From Vibrio natriegens NBRC 15636 = ATCC 14048 = DSM 759 (GTDB lineage: Bacteria > Pseudomonadota > Gammaproteobacteria > Enterobacterales > Vibrionaceae), in contig NZ_CP141822.1 of the NCBI RefSeq assembly GCF_035621455.1, positions 1,922,001 to 1,986,000 of the forward strand: 64,000 nt of DNA. The letters run 5' to 3'. This document shows positions 8,796 through 16,753 of this stretch, in pieces. The notes beneath the pieces were generated by a model. The model searched no databases. It was not told where the DNA came from and was given only the letters and a program-made list of their open reading frames with translations. Position numbers and translations under genes: made by a program. Each line of letters opens with the position of its first letter. Position 1 is the first letter of the stretch.

Positions 8796-10143
8796 AAACA
8801 CCTTCATCCAAATTTAGCAGCACGGTTATTTCGGTCCCCAGACCGAGTTCACTCATCAATTCAAATTCACCACCAATAAACTCAACACGCTCCTGCATGT
8901 TTCGCAAGCCAATCCCTTGACGATGGACCGCTTGGTTGACGACAAATCCAATTCCGTCGTCACGTATCAGTAATTGCAGCATATTGCCCATTTTTTGCAA
9001 AATCACCGTCACTTTTTTCGCTTTCGCGTGCTTTTCGATGTTATTCAATGATTCCTGAGCAACGCGATATAAGGTAGTGGCGACTTCCGACGTCAATTTT
9101 TGCTGCTGGGTATCAAAATGGCTATCAATATCAATCCCAGAGTGAGAGTGAAAATCCTGTAGTAATGTGGTAAGCGCCGCTTCCAAACCAATATCATCCA
9201 GCGCACTTGGCCTCAACTGGTGGGAAATATGCCGGACTTCATTGATGGCGGTAACTAACGAACGTTGAGATTTATCCAAGTGCTGCTTGAGTTTTTCGTC
9301 TTCCAAACGATGACTCATCAGATCTAAATGGCATTTGCTAGAGACCAACAGCTGATTGATGCCATCATGAAGCTCGCGCGCCAAATGTTTTTTCTCATCT
9401 TCCTGAAACATCACGGTTTTATACGCCAGTTCTTTCAGGTTTTTATCTGCAAGGCGATGTTCGTGCAAGTTAATGGCAAGGGTTAATACGATGATCACGG
9501 CAACCGTAACGACCAGAATCACAACGACCGAAAAGAAGGTCGTTTCGATATTTTTGTTCACTGCCGCGCGCATGCTGGCCACTTCCTGGCTGACATCCTC
9601 TATGTACAGCCCGGTTCCGACCATCCACTCCCACTTATCTAACCAACCCGCATAACTGAGCTTTGGAACAACCTCACCTGTCGACGGCTTTTGCCATAAG
9701 TATTGGTGAAAGCCACCACCCGTTTGCGCTTGATATAACAGCGCCTCAATGAGTCGATCGCCATTCTCATCTTGGAGGCCAAGCAGGTTCTCCCCGACTA
9801 AATCAGGTTGTGCTGGATGGACAAGGTTAGTGCCATGTTTATCGTAAGCAAAAAAGTACCCATCAGACCCATAGGTTAAGTGGTTTAAAATCGCTTTTAC
9901 ACGAGCTTTGGCAACGTCTTCTTCAATCGTTGTGTCGTTATAGATGTGAATGATGGCGTCAAAAGCAACATCGACGGTATCCTTTAGCGCCGCTTCTTTT
10001 GACTGAATGAGGTTTTGGTGGAAAAGCTCCACTTCTCGCTGACCAAGGGTCTTGGCTTGGTAGATAGAAATCCAACTGATACTGGCTGACACCAATACCA
10101 CAGGTATCAGTGTCAGCAGAATTAACTTTGCTTTGAGAGGCAT
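8788..10143 (-). CDS. Cache-domain sensor histidine kinase (HisKA_3)
   Basis: About 451 residues. TM1 lies at about 5-27 and TM2 at about 205-228, enclosing a periplasmic single Cache domain (DGYFFAYDKHGTNLVHP, WQKPSTGEVVPKLSYA). The cytoplasmic part has a HisKA_3 dimerisation domain with the phospho-acceptor His in ARELHDGINQ and an HHATPase domain with DDGIGF and GIGLRNMQERV. The ATG at 10143 is preceded by GGAGGGAAGGG, better than the more upstream start of the open frame at 10197. The periplasmic Cache domain probably senses the same class of small carboxylates that the adjacent TRAP system imports, or the loaded DctP protein; that is inference from position. Confidence 0.86.
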   Translation of the reverse strand: MPLKAKLILLTLIPVVLVSASISWISIYQAKTLGQREVELFHQNLIQSKEAALKDTVDVAFDAIIHIYNDTTIEEDVAKARVKAILNHLTYGSDGYFFAYDKHGTNLVHPAQPDLVGENLLGLQDENGDRLIEALLYQAQTGGGFHQYLWQKPSTGEVVPKLSYAGWLDKWEWMVGTGLYIEDVSQEVASMRAAVNKNIETTFFSVVVILVVTVAVIIVLTLAINLHEHRLADKNLKELAYKTVMFQEDEKKHLARELHDGINQLLVSSKCHLDLMSHRLEDEKLKQHLDKSQRSLVTAINEVRHISHQLRPSALDDIGLEAALTTLLQDFHSHSGIDIDSHFDTQQQKLTSEVATTLYRVAQESLNNIEKHAKAKKVTVILQKMGNMLQLLIRDDGIGFVVNQAVHRQGIGLRNMQERVEFIGGEFELMSELGLGTEITVLLNLDEGVYG

Positions 10144-10240
10144 CCCTTCCCTCCATGAAACGCTGCTCCAAGCGTCAACGCATAAGCAGCTTAACAACTT
10201 GTTTCAAAAGGAGGAAACTCTCAGGTCACAAAATCTCCTT

Positions 10241-11527
10241 TTAGCCCATGCCGTAAAAACCAGGAAAGAATAAGAGCGACGCAAGCACGGCTATCTGAAT
10301 AGCGATAAACGGCATCACGCCCTTATAAATATCACGCGTTGTTACCCCTGCTGGCGCTACCCCTTTCAAGTAGAACAAACTGAAACCAAATGGTGGCGTT
10401 AGGAAAGAGGTTTGTAGGTTCATCGCTACCAGAATCGCAAACCACGTCATATTAATGCCTAGCATCTCTGCAACTGGGGCGAGGATTGGAACGATGATGA
10501 AACAGATTTCGACGAAGTCGATGAAGAAGCCTAGAATCAAAATGACAAGCATGGTGATGATGAGGAAGCCCCATTTTTCACCTGGAATACTCAACATCCA
10601 CTCTTCGACTAAGTAATCACCACCAGTGTACGTAAATGCCATGGAGAATGCGGTCGCACCAAGCAATATCGCAAATACCATCGCGGTGACTTTTACCGTC
10701 TCTTTTGAAGCATCATAAACCATCGACCAGCTGAACTGCTTGTACAACACAGCAAGTACGATCGCACCAGCACCACCCAATGCCGCCGATTCTGTCGGCG
10801 TGGCAACACCTGCGAAAATAGAACCTAATACCACGATGATTAAGGCCAGAGGTGGCAGAACCGCTTTGAGCGCGCTAATGACTTCTTCTTTTCGGCTGAC
10901 AGACTCATCACGCTCGATAGGCTGAGCGGCTTGCGGGTTCAACTTTGCATACACCAGAATGTAGATCACGTACGCTACAACCAGTGTGATTCCCGGCCAT
11001 ACCGCTGCTTGGAAAAGATCACCAACAGGTACACCTAATACGTCCCCTAGTAGGATCAAAACAATCGATGGAGGGATAATTTGCCCCAGCGTACCTGAAG
11101 CACAGATGGTGCCGCACGCCAGACCTTTGTCATAGTTGTACTTGAGCATCACAGGCAGGGAAATAAGCCCCATTGCCACAACAGAAGCGCCAACAACACC
11201 GGTAGATGCAGCAAGTAACGCCCCTACCAGTACAGTAGAAATGGCGATACCACCACGAACGCCACCGAACAGACGCCCCATTGACTCTAGTAGCTGCTCT
11301 GCAAGCTTGGTTTTCTGTAAAACCAGCCCCATGAACACAAATAACGGCACAGCCATTAGTACCGTGTTTTGCATAATCGATTGAATTCGATATGGCATAA
11401 AGGCAAACATTTCAATGCCTTCTGCCCAAACACCAAAAATCAGTGCGATACCACCGAAGGTAAACGCAACGGGGAAACCCAGAAGTAGCGCAAATAAGGC
11501 TACAAAAAACATGACTATACCGATCAT
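10241..11527 (-). CDS. dctM: TRAP transporter large permease DctM
   Basis: A 428-residue inner-membrane protein with about 12 hydrophobic segments and the DctM signature (GVVGASVVAMGLISLPVML, FGFSLFYLKGVAP). DctM forms the ion-coupled channel of tripartite ATP-independent transporters. The gene starts 12 bases downstream of dctQ, so the two are translated together. The C-terminus ends shortly before the sensor kinase gene in the same direction with no visible terminator, which suggests transporter and sensor share a transcript. Confidence 0.93.
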   Translation of the reverse strand: MIGIVMFFVALFALLLGFPVAFTFGGIALIFGVWAEGIEMFAFMPYRIQSIMQNTVLMAVPLFVFMGLVLQKTKLAEQLLESMGRLFGGVRGGIAISTVLVGALLAASTGVVGASVVAMGLISLPVMLKYNYDKGLACGTICASGTLGQIIPPSIVLILLGDVLGVPVGDLFQAAVWPGITLVVAYVIYILVYAKLNPQAAQPIERDESVSRKEEVISALKAVLPPLALIIVVLGSIFAGVATPTESAALGGAGAIVLAVLYKQFSWSMVYDASKETVKVTAMVFAILLGATAFSMAFTYTGGDYLVEEWMLSIPGEKWGFLIITMLVILILGFFIDFVEICFIIVPILAPVAEMLGINMTWFAILVAMNLQTSFLTPPFGFSLFYLKGVAPAGVTTRDIYKGVMPFIAIQIAVLASLLFFPGFYGMG

Positions 11528-11539
11528 AATAACTTCCTT

Positions 11540-12079
11540 TTACGACTTACCGTTATTACCGGCATAGATAAGATGAGGGTTAACAATTTTATTGATAGAG
11601 TGCAGCAACAAACCAATCCCACTCACTGCCATAAAAAAGAATGATAATGGGATCATTGCCTTAATGATCCAACGGTAAGGCAAACCACCTGGGTCTCCAG
11701 AAGTCTCCCCTAGTGCATAACTTTCTTTGGCAAAGTCGATACCGAACCAGGCGACCAATAAGCAAAAAGGAAGCAGGAAAAATAACGTGCCTATTATGTC
11801 GATAATGGATTGCGCTTTATAAGATAAACGCTCGTAGAAAATGTCGACTCGAACATGACCACCAGCTTTGATGGCGTATGGTACACCCAGCAAAAATACT
11901 GAGGCAAAAAGGTGCCATTCCATTTCCTGAAAGGCGATAGAAACATCGTTGAACACGTATCGCATAACAACGTCGTATACCACATTTAGTAGCAGTAAGA
12001 TGAAGAGGATGCTGGACAACCACCCCAAAAAATCACTGAAGCGGTTAAACATCCGCTCAATATAAATAAGGCTTCTCAT
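11540..12079 (-). CDS. dctQ: TRAP transporter small permease DctQ
   Basis: A 179-residue protein with four predicted membrane helices (about 15-40, 50-70, 95-118, 140-165), the usual DctQ size and topology. The ArgTyr/Glu pattern around VMRYVFNDVSIAFQEMEWHLF is typical of the family. It binds DctM and is needed for import. The gene sits between dctP and dctM; the 119-base gap to dctP contains two hairpins. Confidence 0.9.
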   Translation of the reverse strand: MRSLIYIERMFNRFSDFLGWLSSILFILLLLNVVYDVVMRYVFNDVSIAFQEMEWHLFASVFLLGVPYAIKAGGHVRVDIFYERLSYKAQSIIDIIGTLFFLLPFCLLVAWFGIDFAKESYALGETSGDPGGLPYRWIIKAMIPLSFFFMAVSGIGLLLHSINKIVNPHLIYAGNNGKS

Positions 12080-12106
12080 TCCTGACTCCGTGGAACGTAT
12101 GGTTGA

Positions 12107-12187
12107 GCTCCGCTAAGTGGCGGAGCATTTTATTATGAGTTTTTTCTTGGGCTTCACTCGCTGCCCAAACCAATTCGCTTGGGCAGC
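12107..12187 (-). promoter_or_regulatory. two intercistronic hairpins between dctP and dctQ
   Basis: Going down the message, the first hairpin has a nine-base perfect stem (GCTGCCCAA / TTGGGCAGC, 12160-12187) and the second a seven-base stem (GCTCCGC / GCGGAGC, 12107-12126). Neither is followed by a T run. Such structures between a binding-protein gene and its permease genes commonly protect the upstream message and lower downstream expression, giving excess DctP. That role is inferred. Confidence 0.65.
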
Positions 12188-12198
12188 ATACTGACGTA

Positions 12199-13287
12199 TT
12201 AGTCAGCTTGGCTGTTTAGATAAGCACGTTGTGAGATATCAGTCCATTGACGAACTTGCTCCATGTAAGCAGCTTGAGACTCTTGAATCTCTTTCGCCAA
12301 GGCATCTTCTTCCGCGTGTTTCTTCAGAAGGCGATCATTAGCTTCTTTCATTGCTGCCATTACTTCTGGCGGGAAGTCCTTCACTTCTACGTTCGGGTAC
12401 TCTGACTTGATCGTCGCCCAGTTTTTACCACTTTCGTGTTTAGACTGCGTGTACATATCGTAAGCTGCAGTTTTCATTGCCACTTTTAAGATCGCTTTAA
12501 GATCATCAGGCAGTTTTTCCCAAGTACGCTTGTTGACCAGGAACTGAAGCTCTGTCGCTGGCTCATGCCAACCTGTGTAGTAGTAAGGCGCAATTTTGTG
12601 GAAGCCCATGCGAAGGTCTAGCGAAGGTCCAACCCACTCAAGTGCATCAATGGTGCGACGTTCAAGAGACGTGTACAGTTCACCCGGTGCGATATTGGTT
12701 GGCTTAGCGCCCAGTTCAGCCAAAATTTCTCCAGCAAAACCAGGGATACGCATTTTCAGACCTTGAAGGTCATCCAGTGTTTTAATTTCTTTTTGAAACC
12801 AACCACCCATTTGAGTATCTGTGTTACCACCAGGGAACGACATCAGGTTATGAGGAGCGTACACTTTGTCCATCAACTCCATGCCACCGCCATAGTAGAA
12901 CCAAGCGTACTGCTCTGTAGGTAACATACCGAAAGGCATAGAAGAAAAGTAAAGTGTGTTTGGCACTTTTCCTTTCCAGTAGTAAGACGCCGAATGGCCC
13001 ATGTCGTATTGACCTGATTTCACCATGTCAAACACACCAAAAGGTGCTTTGTGCTTGTTTGCTGAGTCAATACGAATTTGCAGACGGCCGTTTGACATTT
13101 CTTCTGCCATTTTAGCCATATTTTTCGTGGTATCGCCGAAGATAGGAAAGTTAGGTCCCCATGTTTCTGCAAGTTTCAGGCGGTAGACTTTTTCCGCAGC
13201 ATTAGCAGAAGTTGCAGCGAAGGCCATCGCGGCAACCACAGCAGTAGTTTTCAGCACTCTTTTAAGAGATTTTTGGATCAAACTCAT
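12199..13287 (-). CDS. dctP: TRAP transporter substrate-binding protein DctP (TakP-like)
   Basis: A 362-residue periplasmic binding protein with a signal peptide ending near ATSANAAEK. The DctP-family core is clear: LAETWGPNFP near the mature N-terminus, the MRIPG motif whose Arg usually salt-bridges a substrate carboxylate, and DALEWVGPSLDLRMGFHKIAPYYYTGWHEP, which resembles keto-acid receptors of the TakP type. The ligand is therefore probably an organic monocarboxylate such as a 2-oxo acid, by family resemblance only. AAAGGACG precedes the ATG. It is the first gene of a probable dctP-dctQ-dctM-kinase-regulator operon. Confidence 0.9.
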   Translation of the reverse strand: MSLIQKSLKRVLKTTAVVAAMAFAATSANAAEKVYRLKLAETWGPNFPIFGDTTKNMAKMAEEMSNGRLQIRIDSANKHKAPFGVFDMVKSGQYDMGHSASYYWKGKVPNTLYFSSMPFGMLPTEQYAWFYYGGGMELMDKVYAPHNLMSFPGGNTDTQMGGWFQKEIKTLDDLQGLKMRIPGFAGEILAELGAKPTNIAPGELYTSLERRTIDALEWVGPSLDLRMGFHKIAPYYYTGWHEPATELQFLVNKRTWEKLPDDLKAILKVAMKTAAYDMYTQSKHESGKNWATIKSEYPNVEVKDFPPEVMAAMKEANDRLLKKHAEEDALAKEIQESQAAYMEQVRQWTDISQRAYLNSQAD

Positions 13288-13741
13288 CGTTCACGTCCTT
13301 TGTCACCAAGGTTATTGTTATCATCCATTTCACAAGGATTTGTATTACACCAAGTAACGAACAATGTGCTTGTCTAAAGTTGACTCTTAAAATAGCGCAG
13401 CATCATTTGAGTTACAGGGCGTAACTTGATGCTAAAGATGTATCAATAACGTTGATTCTTAAATGGGCAGGAACACGCAATTTTTACTGCCTACCACTCA
13501 TACATTAGCCATTGGTAGTACGTATTTATACGTAGGAGATTAACCCAATTAAAATTTCAAGCCTAAATTAAACAGTTAGTTAGGAAGAGATTAAAAATAT
13601 CGAAAATAGAAAACCACGTAAGTAGTAACTTTCCAAAAAATTTACAAAGTATTTAAAGAATTGTGACATTTGCCATTTTGACGTCGCTAGACTTGCCAAA
13701 GAAGGAGCAGAAACACGGAGTGACGGGACGTTAGGTCGCTC
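13288..13741. promoter_or_regulatory. upstream region of the TRAP operon with an inverted repeat
   Basis: An AT-rich gene-free stretch. It contains an inverted repeat: GCATCA (13400-13405) and TGATGC (13427-13432) outside, AGTTAC-AGGGC-GTAACT inside (13410-13426). The repeat lies about 115-145 bases upstream of dctP. Its form suits a dimeric regulator such as the NarL-type protein encoded at the end of the operon. I found no convincing -35/-10 pair and no clear sigma-54 site. Confidence 0.45.
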
Positions 13742-13772
13742 AAAAAAATACCCCGACAATAGTCGAGGTATT
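13742..13772 (-). terminator. terminator of the small Ala/Lys-rich gene
   Basis: Minus-strand hairpin with stem ATACC-CGAC / GTCG-GGTAT interrupted by one C-A mismatch, loop AATA, followed on the minus strand by seven T. Confidence 0.75.
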
Positions 13773-13809
13773 AGAGAGCTGTATCTTAATAAGATTGAGG
13801 ATTTAAAAA

Positions 13810-14211
13810 CTAAATCGCTTTGTAGATAACTTTGTTACCTGCCAATTGCTCTTTTTGAACCAGGTTTTCTTCAAGAAGCTTCTTCAGAGCGCCAGTTGCC
13901 CATGATGCCGCTTTAGTGTCTTCTTGACCTGCAGCAAGGCCGATGCCTTTAGGGTTAATACCGTCCGCATTTGCGACAACAATATCTAGCACTTGTTGCT
14001 GTTTTGGAGTTAGCGCAACTTCTACTGTTTTCGCTACAGCTACTTTCTTCTCAGCTACTACTTTCTCGGCAACAGCTTTCTCAGTAACAGAAGGTGCTGC
14101 TTTCTCAGCAACAGGCTTCGCTGCTTTTTGTACTGCAGCAATGTTTGCTACTGTCGCTTTAATGCGCTTTTGCAATTTCATTTGCACTTTACGCTTATGA
14201 GCAAGTCTCAT
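13810..14211 (-). CDS. small Ala/Lys-rich protein with C-terminal winged-helix-like domain
   Basis: A 133-residue protein I do not recognise by name. Residues 1-70 are basic and low in complexity (repeats of AEK, VAEK and APSV type), like a histone-tail or linker. Residues 70-133 (LTPKQQQVLDIVVANADGINPKGIGLAAG ... ATGALKKLLEENLVQKEQLAGNKVIYKAI) read like a small winged helix of the MarR/DprA-C type. A nucleic-acid-binding role is inferred. GGAG lies nine bases upstream of the first ATG; the internal ATG at 14181 is an alternative. It has its own terminator and is divergent from the DUF2982 gene. Confidence 0.7.
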   Translation of the reverse strand: MRLAHKRKVQMKLQKRIKATVANIAAVQKAAKPVAEKAAPSVTEKAVAEKVVAEKKVAVAKTVEVALTPKQQQVLDIVVANADGINPKGIGLAAGQEDTKAASWATGALKKLLEENLVQKEQLAGNKVIYKAI

Positions 14212-14546
14212 TGAATATGTCTCCAGTTCACTGCATATCAGCAGGGATGAAAATTTGAAGCGCGTTTTATACCAAAATTCACAAGCAATTTGTAGGTTTT
14301 AGCGCCGAAACGCGATGAAAAATGCGCTCAAAACGCAGAGCGTCTAGAATTTATACAGGTAATTTGTGAACTGTTTTATTGAATACTGGGTATAAAAACA
14401 GAGGTTTTTTATCCACCAAATGCATTTTGTTTCACACCGGACAAATGAAGTAATCGCACCGCAAATAGCCTAGAAGCACAGTTAAATTAGATCGTGATCA
14501 ACGGGAAAGCATTTGGGTATTTTGTTGACTCTATGAGGTTAAATGC
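14212..14546. other. intergenic region between divergent genes
   Basis: 335 bases without a credible ORF. It must hold the promoters of the two divergent genes. I see no convincing operator, hairpin or repeat. Confidence 0.5.
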
Positions 14547-15227
14547 ATGGAAACGCTACATCTCACAAATTCACATTTTAAACCTGGTTCTATTCTTACC
14601 CGAATAACCTTGTTGGTTGTCGCTTTAATAACTTTTTTTCTTGTGTTGATATCACCTGGATGGAAGCAAGCGATATTGTCTGTGGTATTAATGGCGGTTA
14701 TTGTCGGCTTTGCAGTTATGATGATTAAGAAAAGCCAAGTCTCGTTTACGCTAACCGCAACCCACTTTCAACAACACCTTTTTAAGGGTGGTTGGGTTGT
14801 TCGCTGGTGCAATATTGAATCGATAGGTATTTGTAGCTATCAACAAGACGGATGGTACCAACCACTGCCCTGGATTGGCGTACGGTTAAAACACTACTCT
14901 CCTTACTTGGATGCGATTTGCCCTCGCATCGCGACAGAAATCCTCCTGAGCCAACGTGCGCTTCTGTATTTAGGGGCACGACAAAATCAATGTGAAGAAA
15001 AGTTCGAAGATATGGTGCTCGATCCAAGGCCATACCTGAGCAGTCAGGGAAAGCAATACGATGGCTTGCTTGCGATGCTTGCAAACAGAATGAAATATCA
15101 GCGAGATTTTTATGGCTACGACGTGTTTATCTCAGCCAGTGATTTGGATAGAGAAGCCGAAGATTTTGTCGGGTTAACTCGGCGGTATTTAGCTGCCGCC
15201 GAGCCAGACTTACTCGAGACAAAATAA
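14547..15227 (+). CDS. DUF2982 membrane-anchored protein
   Basis: A 226-residue protein with two adjacent hydrophobic helices near the N-terminus (about 18-37 and 41-61), followed by a cytoplasmic domain containing WVVRWCNIESIG and a C-terminal acidic tail. The layout and sequence match what I recall as DUF2982, a family of vibrios and related gamma-proteobacteria without assigned function. It is read towards the minus-strand ycbL-like gene, ending 26 bases from it. Function unknown. Confidence 0.72.
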   Translation: METLHLTNSHFKPGSILTRITLLVVALITFFLVLISPGWKQAILSVVLMAVIVGFAVMMIKKSQVSFTLTATHFQQHLFKGGWVVRWCNIESIGICSYQQDGWYQPLPWIGVRLKHYSPYLDAICPRIATEILLSQRALLYLGARQNQCEEKFEDMVLDPRPYLSSQGKQYDGLLAMLANRMKYQRDFYGYDVFISASDLDREAEDFVGLTRRYLAAAEPDLLETK

Positions 15228-15253
15228 CTTTGTTCTGCCCGAGTCAGACTTCG

Positions 15254-15910
15254 CTAGTAAAGCGGCATCTCATCGGCAACAAATGGGTTGGTTTTACGTT
15301 CATGACCAAAAGTAGATTGTGGGCCGTGGCCTGGAATGAAGGTCACATCGTTACCCAGTGGCCAAAGCTTCTCTTTGATCGACGTGATTAAGGTATTGAA
15401 ATCACCTTGAGGGAAGTCTGTACGACCGATACTGCCGTTAAACAGGACATCACCCACAAATGCTACGCGAGCTTCTTCACTGTAAAGCACAACGTGACCA
15501 GGTGTATGACCCGGAGTGTGGATCACCTTCAGCACTTGATTACCAAATGTGACAGTGTCACCCTCATCAAGCCATTGATCAGGTTCAAATGCTTCAGTTA
15601 GCGGGAAGCCAAACATTTTGCTCTGCCCTTCTAAGCCTTGTAACCAGAAATTGTCCGCTTTATGAGGCCCAACAATTTCCTTTCCACCAAGCAAAGCCGC
15701 TAATGGCTGAGTGCCACCAACGTGGTCCAAATGTCCATGCGTCAATACCAATTGAACAACATCAACGCCTAACTCTTTGATTAACACAGCAAGCTGCTTC
15801 TCATCACCGCCCGGGTCAACCACGATGCCTTTCATCGTTTCATCACACCAGACAATAGAACAGTTTTGAGAAAAAGCTGTCACCGGGACAATTTGGTATT
15901 TAAGAGCCAT
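15254..15910 (-). CDS. ycbL: metallo-beta-lactamase-fold hydrolase YcbL (glyoxalase II type)
   Basis: A 218-residue cytoplasmic MBL-fold enzyme. The metal ligands are clear: THGHLDH motif, HTPGHTPGH, GDVLF and FIPGHG near the C-terminus. E. coli YcbL, of nearly the same length, is a glyoxalase II-like thioester hydrolase, and the gene order ycbL-mepK(ycbK)-ldtD(ycbB) is the same there. The substrate in this organism is not shown by sequence. Confidence 0.85.
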   Translation of the reverse strand: MALKYQIVPVTAFSQNCSIVWCDETMKGIVVDPGGDEKQLAVLIKELGVDVVQLVLTHGHLDHVGGTQPLAALLGGKEIVGPHKADNFWLQGLEGQSKMFGFPLTEAFEPDQWLDEGDTVTFGNQVLKVIHTPGHTPGHVVLYSEEARVAFVGDVLFNGSIGRTDFPQGDFNTLITSIKEKLWPLGNDVTFIPGHGPQSTFGHERKTNPFVADEMPLY

Positions 15911-16032
15911 GGATAACCTATCACCACATAAATTTTATTAAGACTTCCGCAACTATGACACTAAGCCTAAATGACTTCAAGACTTGTGAAAACCTTGCGC
16001 GTCAAGACTTTCAAGGTGACTTGCAACCTCAC

Positions 16033-16581
16033 CTACCAGGAGCGAACCGCACCAGTGTCAATATGAACGAAGTTACTGCCCGGGTAGTAGCCAACACCAC
16101 CAGCTTTCAGACTTAAAGCGGCGTCACGTACAGTAGACAACTTTACGCCGTCTAAACGAAAGTCGATGGCTTTACCTTCCATGTGAAGGCTTTTCTTTGC
16201 CACACCAGAAGAGTTGTTACGCAATGAAGAGTTCGTCTTTGGTGAACGATACCCAGAGATCACAATGACTTCTGACTCCGTACCAATAAGCTTTTGGATT
16301 TGGCTGATCTGATCAAACAAACGTCGATCCATAGGGAAGGTTTCATTACGTCTGTGATCGCGACAGAACTCATCTAACCTTTCAAGCTCACTTTTTACGT
16401 AGCCACTTCCATCAAAGTAGCACGTTTCCAATTGCTCACCAGTATTCAGGTTATTCATCGCTAGTACGCGAGGTTCATCAGGCAATGAAGCCCATGAGAG
16501 AGTTGGCATTGCAGACGCCAATACAACACCACCAGCGGTCATTTTAAGAAAATCACGACGGGAAAAATTACGACTTACCAT
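16033..16581 (-). CDS. mepK: Tat-exported murein endopeptidase MepK (YcbK, DUF882)
   Basis: About 182 residues. The N-terminus carries a twin-arginine signal (SRRDFLK) before a hydrophobic stretch, so it is exported folded through Tat. The rest is the DUF882/peptidase M15-type domain with ISGYRSPKTNSSLR, SLHMEGKAIDF and FVHIDTG supplying the zinc His and Asp ligands. MepK cleaves DD and LD (3-3) crosslinks in peptidoglycan, which fits its position beside an L,D-transpeptidase. The frame is open to 16620, but the ATG at 16581 starts right at the Tat signal and is preferred. Confidence 0.87.
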   Translation of the reverse strand: MVSRNFSRRDFLKMTAGGVVLASAMPTLSWASLPDEPRVLAMNNLNTGEQLETCYFDGSGYVKSELERLDEFCRDHRRNETFPMDRRLFDQISQIQKLIGTESEVIVISGYRSPKTNSSLRNNSSGVAKKSLHMEGKAIDFRLDGVKLSTVRDAALSLKAGGVGYYPGSNFVHIDTGAVRSW

Positions 16582-16753
16582 ATAGAAATACTGCTCAAAA
16601 ACTACACGAAAGGCGGACATTAACCAAACTGGTGCATTTCGTCAAACGCACAAATCAGTCTGGAATGTCCTAATCGACTATTTTGGATGGATTACTGGTT
16701 GAACGACAAGTAAATTTTCTGCAATGTAAATTTACTTAAAGTTTTGTGTGCCG

